DNA from: Bryobacterales bacterium
Lineage (GTDB): Bacteria > Acidobacteriota > Terriglobia > Bryobacterales > Bryobacteraceae
Reading direction: 5' to 3'
Assembly (NCBI GenBank): GCA_009697495.1
Contig: SHUN01000005.1
Span: 1-19,870, forward strand
DNA length: 19,870 nucleotides
Positions 15,558-19,870 of this stretch are shown one piece after another. The notes under the pieces are model-generated. The model worked only from the letters and a program-made list of their open reading frames with translations, did not search any database and had not been told where the DNA came from. Numbering within the stretch: the first letter of the stretch is position 1; every line of letters starts with the position of its first letter. The position numbers and the translations under genes are program-made.

Positions 15558-17180
15558 ATGCGAGCGACCATTCTTCTGTTCATTTCGGCTGGACTTTCCA
15601 TCGCGCAACCCGCCGCGGATTCCGCATCCCATTGCGTGGTAATTAGCGAAGGCGCCCCGGCGCTGCCCGCCCAATTATTGGAAGGCCAAGGGAAGATTGA
15701 TTTCCCCATTACGACGGCCAATCCCGAGGCGCGCAAGTTCTTTGAACAAGGCGTGGCGCAAATGCACTCCTTCTGGGCCAGGGAAGCCGAGCGCAGTTTC
15801 CTGCAGGCCGCCAAGCTCGATCCGGCCGCCCCGATGCCCTGGTGGGGCGTAGCCATGGTTGCCGCCGGCGATTTCCGGCCGCATTTCCAGCTCGTCCGCG
15901 ATAAACATTTGCCCGGTACCTTACCCGCCACGCCGAATGCCAAACGCTCACTGGCCGCGGCTCGCCGGGCGCGGGAATTGGCGGCGGTCCCCGGTCAGGC
16001 AACGGAGACGGAAAAGCTGTTTATTGACGCCATCTGGGCACGCCGCAATCCGGATTCTCCCGATCCCGATGCCGCCTACACCGCCGGGATTCGGCGCGTC
16101 ATCGCCGCCAATCCGAAAGATCCCGAGGCCCGAACTTATCTCGCTCTGCATTTGATGGACGGGTTTAACACCCCGGCCAGGGAGCCGCGTCCCGGCAGTA
16201 TGGAAGCCGTGGAACTCCTGCGTCAGTTGACGCGCGAATTTCCTGGCCATCCAGGCGCGCATCACTTTGTGATTCATGGCTGGGAAGGGTCGAACTTTGC
16301 CAAAGACGCCTGGGAGAGCTGCAAACAGTATGCCGCGCTGGTTCCCAACATCCCCCACGCTTTGCACATGCCGGGCCACATTTACGCGCAGACAGGCAAG
16401 TTGAAGGAGGCGCAGGCGGCCTTCACCGCCGCCGCCGTTCTGGAGCGGAAATTCATGGCCGCCGATAAGGAATACGGCAACGGACACCATGGCCACAATA
16501 TCCACTTTCTGTCTGTCGCTCTGGCTGCCGATGGGCAGTTTGACGCCGCCTTCGCCGCCGCGAAGGAACTGCTGGGGCTCGCCGAAACGGACAAGGAAAA
16601 AAAGACGCCAGACGCCCATCGCACGGCCTTTCGGCAAGGTTCGTTTGCGATGGTCCGGTCGCTGGTCTGGGCCGAAAAGTGGGACGAGATTCTCACCGGA
16701 TCCCTGCTTCCGGAACTGACCACGCCGCGCGAAAAATTCTGGCGCCACTGGGCACGCGGCCTCGCCTTTAGCGCAAAGAAAGACGTGACCGCCGCGACCG
16801 CGGAGTTAGCGGCGATGCGGGCCGTCCAACTCGATTTTGAGAAACAGGTTAAGGCGTCTCCGCCGAGGGAATTCGGTGTGGCCATGCAGGAATTGCAGGG
16901 CTTCATCGATCTGGCACAAGGAAAATCGAAGCGTGCCTGGAAAGTGTTAGAGTCAGCCTCGAAAGCGGAACGGGCGCTTCGATACAATGAACCGCCAATC
17001 TATCCCCGGCCGGTGGCCGAAGCTTGGGGGCAGGCCGCGCTTCGCTCCGGAAATCGGAAGCTCGCCGAAAAGGTCTTCCGCATCGCGCTCCACGAAATGC
17101 CGGAAAGCCGGATTCCGCTCGAGGGTTTGCGGCAATTGACCACCCGTCGGCAGGATGGCCAGGTTTCCGGCGGAAACTAA
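15558..17180 (+). CDS. Exported TPR-type repeat protein with conserved histidine clusters
   Basis: A 540-residue protein with a signal peptide (MRATILLFISAGLSIAQPA, cleavage about 16-19). The ATG at 15558 has GGAGG at 15549-15553; the earlier ATG at 15531 has no SD and would add nine residues before the signal peptide. The mature part is helical repeats: ARKFFEQGVAQMHSFWAREA (about 58-77), then PGSMEAVELLRQLTREFPGH, and further TPR-like units near 267-295 and 317-345. Three histidine clusters occur, each at the first helix of a repeat: GHPGAHHFVIHGWEGS (230-245), HALHMPGHIY (267-276) and GHHGHNIHF (309-317). This pattern belongs to a widespread uncharacterised family of secreted TPR proteins. 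It is probably periplasmic and may bind metal. It is followed at 4 nt by the FAD oxidoreductase. Confidence 0.85.
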   Translation: MRATILLFISAGLSIAQPAADSASHCVVISEGAPALPAQLLEGQGKIDFPITTANPEARKFFEQGVAQMHSFWAREAERSFLQAAKLDPAAPMPWWGVAMVAAGDFRPHFQLVRDKHLPGTLPATPNAKRSLAAARRARELAAVPGQATETEKLFIDAIWARRNPDSPDPDAAYTAGIRRVIAANPKDPEARTYLALHLMDGFNTPAREPRPGSMEAVELLRQLTREFPGHPGAHHFVIHGWEGSNFAKDAWESCKQYAALVPNIPHALHMPGHIYAQTGKLKEAQAAFTAAAVLERKFMAADKEYGNGHHGHNIHFLSVALAADGQFDAAFAAAKELLGLAETDKEKKTPDAHRTAFRQGSFAMVRSLVWAEKWDEILTGSLLPELTTPREKFWRHWARGLAFSAKKDVTAATAELAAMRAVQLDFEKQVKASPPREFGVAMQELQGFIDLAQGKSKRAWKVLESASKAERALRYNEPPIYPRPVAEAWGQAALRSGNRKLAEKVFRIALHEMPESRIPLEGLRQLTTRRQDGQVSGGN

Positions 17181-17184
17181 AAAC

Positions 17185-18162
17185 ATGGGAAGGGTGCGGA
17201 TCGCCGGCGCGGGATTGGCCGGGTCCGCCGCGGCAATCGCCGCCATCAAAGCCGGGGCTCCCGTTTGCATGTGGGATCCGTCCAGAATCCCTAAACACAA
17301 GGTCTGCGGCGAGTTCCTGACGCCTGAAATCGGTCCGGTTTTGCGACGGTTGGGGTTATGGGAGCAATTCCTGGCCGCCAATCCCGCGCGCATGACCCGA
17401 ATCCGGCTCATCTTCGGTTCCAACGCAGCCGAAAGCCGGCTTCCGGAACCCGCCTTCGGGCTGAGCCGATTCCGCCTGGATGCCCTCATGCGGGACGAAG
17501 CCGAGCGCCGAGGCGCCGAATGCATTGTCGAACGGGTTCCGGGCCGCGTGGACGTCCTCGCGCACGGCCGCCAATTCGCGGCCACCGGTAACGACCGGCT
17601 TTTCGGCTTCAAGGCCCACTTCCGCGGCCCGGCCAGTGACGCCGTCGAACTCTATTTCTTCGATGATTTCTACGTTGGCGTGAATTCAGTAGAGGACGGA
17701 CTCAGCAATGTGTGCGGCATGGGATCGGAAGCCGGGTTGCGCCGCTTCGGGTTCGATTATGACTCGCTGACCGCGACTCATCCAGCCTTGGCTGAGCGGC
17801 TGAAACCCATGCGGCGGACGATGGAATGGCTGACCACCGGACCGCTGGTGTATCAGTCCCGGCTGCATGACTCATCAGCCCAGGAATTCCTCGCCGGCGA
17901 CGCTTTGCAGTTTGTCGACCCCTTCACCGGAACCGGAATGACCATCGCGATTTGGACCGGCGCGCTGGTCGGCCAGTATGCGGCTGAAAATCGACCGGCG
18001 TCCGAATACTACAAAACGGTTCGCGACGGAATCGCCACGCAATATCAGTGGTGCGGGTTATTGCGCGCCGCGATGCAGAAGCGCTGGCCAATGCGCTTGG
18101 CGCCGCTGATTCCCCCCGCCTGGCTTTACGCGCTGACGCGGCCAAAATTAGAAAGCCGGTGA
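17185..18162 (+). CDS. FAD-dependent oxidoreductase (geranylgeranyl-reductase-like)
   Basis: A 325-residue flavoprotein. The N-terminal Rossmann FAD motif RIAGAGLAGSAAA has G8, G10 and G13. KVCGEFLTPEIGPVLRRLGL (about 40-59) matches the CGEFLSP-type motif of geranylgeranyl-reductase-like flavoenzymes. LAGDALQFVDPFTGTGMT (about 236-253) is the second FAD-ribityl motif. The start at 17185 puts beta-strand 1 at the N-terminus and leaves 4 nt after the TPR stop; an upstream in-frame ATG at 17155 would overlap that gene by 26 bp. The family reduces or hydroxylates lipids, polyketides and isoprenoids; the substrate here is unknown. It probably forms an operon with the TPR gene. Its TGA stop lies inside the hairpin at 18154-18189. 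Confidence 0.87.
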   Translation: MGRVRIAGAGLAGSAAAIAAIKAGAPVCMWDPSRIPKHKVCGEFLTPEIGPVLRRLGLWEQFLAANPARMTRIRLIFGSNAAESRLPEPAFGLSRFRLDALMRDEAERRGAECIVERVPGRVDVLAHGRQFAATGNDRLFGFKAHFRGPASDAVELYFFDDFYVGVNSVEDGLSNVCGMGSEAGLRRFGFDYDSLTATHPALAERLKPMRRTMEWLTTGPLVYQSRLHDSSAQEFLAGDALQFVDPFTGTGMTIAIWTGALVGQYAAENRPASEYYKTVRDGIATQYQWCGLLRAAMQKRWPMRLAPLIPPAWLYALTRPKLESR

Positions 18163-18189
18163 GCACTCGGAGGAGGATGCTCACCGGCT
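18144..18189 (-). terminator. Strong hairpin with T-rich tail on the minus strand; encloses the FAD gene's stop
   Basis: AGCCGGTGAGCA (18154-18165) and TGCTCACCGGCT (18178-18189) are perfect 12-bp inverted repeats with a 12-nt loop. On the minus strand the stem is followed by TTCTAATTTT (18153-18144), fitting a factor-independent terminator for the Nramp-like gene, 190 nt past its stop. On the plus strand there is no T-tract, but the stem contains the TGA stop (18160-18162) of the FAD oxidoreductase and its loop reads CTCGGAGGAGGA. Confidence 0.6.
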
Positions 18190-18245
18190 GGCCGCAAAGT
18201 TCCGCGCAAGCGGATCAGCCGACCTAAGTCGCAAAATGGCGGGAG

Positions 18246-18271
18246 GAGCCGCGCCTCAGTGAGGAGGCGAC
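18246..18271. repeat. Variant GAGCCGCG repeat with internal hairpin
   Basis: GAGCCGCGCCTCAGTGAGGA resembles the GAGCCGCGACCGTGAGGGAG repeat seen at 7039 and in the 15281-15500 array: the same GAGCCGCG start and a TGAGG in the second half. CGCCTC (18252-18257) pairs with GAGGCG (18264-18269). The relationship is suggestive, not proven. Confidence 0.4.
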
Positions 18272-18288
18272 GCTACCCTGTTTCTATA

Positions 18289-18315
18289 CTACCCCTGATT
18301 TATCAAATTGGGTAG
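18289..18315. other. Weak stem-loop in the convergent gap
   Basis: CTACCC (18289-18294) pairs with GGGTAG (18310-18315) around 15 AT-rich nt. It lies 65 nt past the Nramp-like stop and could add to transcript ending. Together with the terminator and the repeat variant, it accounts for most of 18163-18379. The remaining bases (18316-18379) show nothing I can name. Confidence 0.3.
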
Positions 18316-18379
18316 GACTCTTAAATGAATTGTTCACGGATTATTCACTTTCGTTGGGCGAGTAAATGGCGTAGCTGAA

Positions 18380-19774
18380 TCAAAGTGCGGGCTGAACCAA
18401 TAGCACCGTGTAGTAACCCATCATCGCAATTGTAAATATCGAAGCCACCCATAGGCTGACGGTCACCCAGGTTCGCGGGTAAACCTCCTTCGGCATGTGC
18501 TTGTGACGCAGATAAAGTGTTCCGATAGCTATAACGGGCAACATCATTGCTTGCGCGACCCCGCCGATCTTCACCATGGCGCTGGGATCCACCTTAAGAA
18601 AATACAATCCAACGGGGATCAGCAGCAACCCGACCACAAACCGCTTCCGCCACATGACGCGGGTTTGGTAGTCTCCGCGGTCATAGACGCCAAGAAGGCT
18701 AACCATGTCCGCAAAAACGCGGCTATTGGCGGCCGTTGCGGCGAAAATAGTGCCATAAAGGGTCGCAATCGCGCCCGCGTAGAACAGCCACAGTGCCCAC
18801 GGCCCCAAAGTCTCGGTGTACATCCGGGAGAGCACCGCGATCATCTCATCGCCTTTGGGCAGCAGCCCTTGAGAGTGCAACACCCCGGCGCCCAAGAGGT
18901 AAAAGGCCAGCGTGGCGACGGTGTAAATGATCATCGACGCGATGATGTCGACATTCATGACCTTAATCCAACCGTGCGCCCTGCGCCGCCAGTCCGCCGA
19001 CGAATCGAGCGGCCCGGTGAAGCGCGCATACCCTTTTTCGACGCACCAGTAGGGGTACATGAACAGCTCCGCCGCGCCTACGCCGGTGATGCCGAAAACC
19101 GCGAGCGCCGTTGAGAGACCGTCTTTCGGCAATCGGAATCCGAATCCTTCCGCCAATTGCGCCCAGGAAAAATACTGCGGCTTGCTGGTGAGCATCATGG
19201 CGCAGAGCAGCGTCAACATAGTGAACAGGCCCACCTTGATCGTCGCCAGGTGTTCAATCCGCTCATAACCGCCGCCCAGCAGCAGCCAAAGCGTCCCGGC
19301 GAGCAGTACCAGCACCCAAGCGGTAACCGCCATGACCGGCATAAGCGTGTGCAACACCTGAGCCACGCCGGCGAACATCGCCCCGATCTGAAACATCGTC
19401 ACCAGCACCATGAGCGCCCACATCCAAACCACCCAGCTAACGCCCAGCCGAGGGCCGGGAATCAGGTTAAAGGAGGCGAGTCCGGTCTTTCCCGTCGCAA
19501 TCGTGAAGCGCCCCATTTCCGATTGGATCGCCGGTTTCAGCAGGCAACTGATGATGATGATCCACAGGGCGACATAGCCCACTTCAGCGCCAAGGGTGGT
19601 GGTGGCGATGAGCTCACCGGAGCCGACAATGGACGCGGCCAGAATCATGCCTGGGCCGATGCGTTTCAGAATGTCGAAAAATGCGACAGGCGGTTCGGCG
19701 ACGTCTTCGGTGTGGTAGGCGTACGGATCTTTAATCGCGGGCGGTGAGGGTTGCGGGCGGACTTCGGAAGACAT
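18380..19774 (-). CDS. Nramp-like membrane transporter lacking the canonical metal-binding motif
   Basis: A 464-residue inner-membrane protein with about 11 hydrophobic helices and the Nramp fold layout. Helix 1 reads GPGMILAASIVGSGELIATT (40-59). It aligns with the Nramp GPGLL-A--Y-DPGN segment, but the DPGN metal site is replaced by GSGE (51-54). Helix 6 (about 223-243) reads GITGVGAAELFMYPYW, without the usual M-PH metal-coordinating pair. Thus the fold is clear, while Mn/Fe transport is doubtful. It may move Mg, another ion, or an organic substrate. The start is ATG 19774. GAGG lies directly against it with no spacing, so initiation may rely on coupling to the upstream gene whose TAA ends 5 nt earlier. 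Confidence 0.85.
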   Translation of the reverse strand: MSSEVRPQPSPPAIKDPYAYHTEDVAEPPVAFFDILKRIGPGMILAASIVGSGELIATTTLGAEVGYVALWIIIISCLLKPAIQSEMGRFTIATGKTGLASFNLIPGPRLGVSWVVWMWALMVLVTMFQIGAMFAGVAQVLHTLMPVMAVTAWVLVLLAGTLWLLLGGGYERIEHLATIKVGLFTMLTLLCAMMLTSKPQYFSWAQLAEGFGFRLPKDGLSTALAVFGITGVGAAELFMYPYWCVEKGYARFTGPLDSSADWRRRAHGWIKVMNVDIIASMIIYTVATLAFYLLGAGVLHSQGLLPKGDEMIAVLSRMYTETLGPWALWLFYAGAIATLYGTIFAATAANSRVFADMVSLLGVYDRGDYQTRVMWRKRFVVGLLLIPVGLYFLKVDPSAMVKIGGVAQAMMLPVIAIGTLYLRHKHMPKEVYPRTWVTVSLWVASIFTIAMMGYYTVLLVQPAL

Positions 19775-19779
19775 CCTCG

Positions 19780-19870
19780 TTACTGTATCGCGTTTCGGCG
19801 GGCGGGGTCGAGAAAGGCCCGGTCGCCGCGCAGCGTCTCGATGCCATCGACGGCGGCGACCAGGCGCCCA
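19780..19870 (-). CDS. 3' end of an unidentified gene (partial)
   Basis: The last 29 residues of a minus-strand ORF entering from beyond the window, ending LRGDRAFLDPARRNAIQ and TAA (19782-19780). The stop is 5 nt before the Nramp-like ATG, so the two are probably in one operon. Too little is visible to assign a family. Codon usage and frame quality look like a real C-terminus. Confidence 0.5.
   Translation of the reverse strand, partial: GRLVAAVDGIETLRGDRAFLDPARRNAIQ

Overview
The window reads as a chromosomal stretch of a GC-rich, free-living, heterotrophic bacterium, most likely Acidobacteriota of the Solibacter/Bryobacter type. That is an inference from the gene mix: Oar/TonB-type carboxypeptidase-regulatory remnant, PQQ-like beta-propeller with an EF-hand, split transketolase, His-rich TPR secretory protein, MoxR/VWA pair, and dispersed GAGCCGCGACCGT repeats. 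No 16S or other marker gene is present to prove it. No phage, integrase, intact insertion sequence or CRISPR array is visible.

Layout. (1) 1-190: remnant of a carboxypeptidase-regulatory domain running into a 55-nt inverted repeat. (2) 192-3316: an aldo/keto reductase (minus) divergent from a hybrid sensor kinase with a periplasmic solute-binding sensor (plus). (3) 3313-6990: a minus-strand MoxR-like AAA+ ATPase / VWA operon, divergent from a TrmB-family regulator, with a 10+10-bp dyad between them. (4) 7079-8071: polyprenyl-phosphate-type GT2 glycosyltransferase (minus). (5) 8131-8207: tRNA-Val(GAC). (6) 8385-11348: exported beta-propeller/EF-hand protein and a nucleoside-symporter-type MFS permease (plus), separated by 369 bp that I cannot assign. 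(7) 11399-15253, all minus: split transketolase, a short histidine-kinase-like ATPase fragment coupled to a NarL-type response regulator, and an amidohydrolase. (8) 15281-15500: four tandem 55-bp repeats in the divergent promoter region between transketolase and the next gene. (9) 15558-18162: exported TPR protein and an FAD-dependent oxidoreductase (plus). (10) 18380-19870: an Nramp-like transporter lacking the canonical metal-binding motif, behind the 3' end of an unidentified gene (minus).

The genes are mostly housekeeping or environmental-response functions and do not form one pathway. The parts that look like working units are the AAA+/VWA pair with its divergent regulator, the transketolase halves (ATGA overlap), the kinase-fragment/response-regulator pair (SD overlapping the stop codon) and the TPR/FAD pair. 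The features least explained by known annotation are the 55-bp array with its dispersed relatives, the dyad beside trmB, the truncated kinase, and the motif-deficient Nramp protein.
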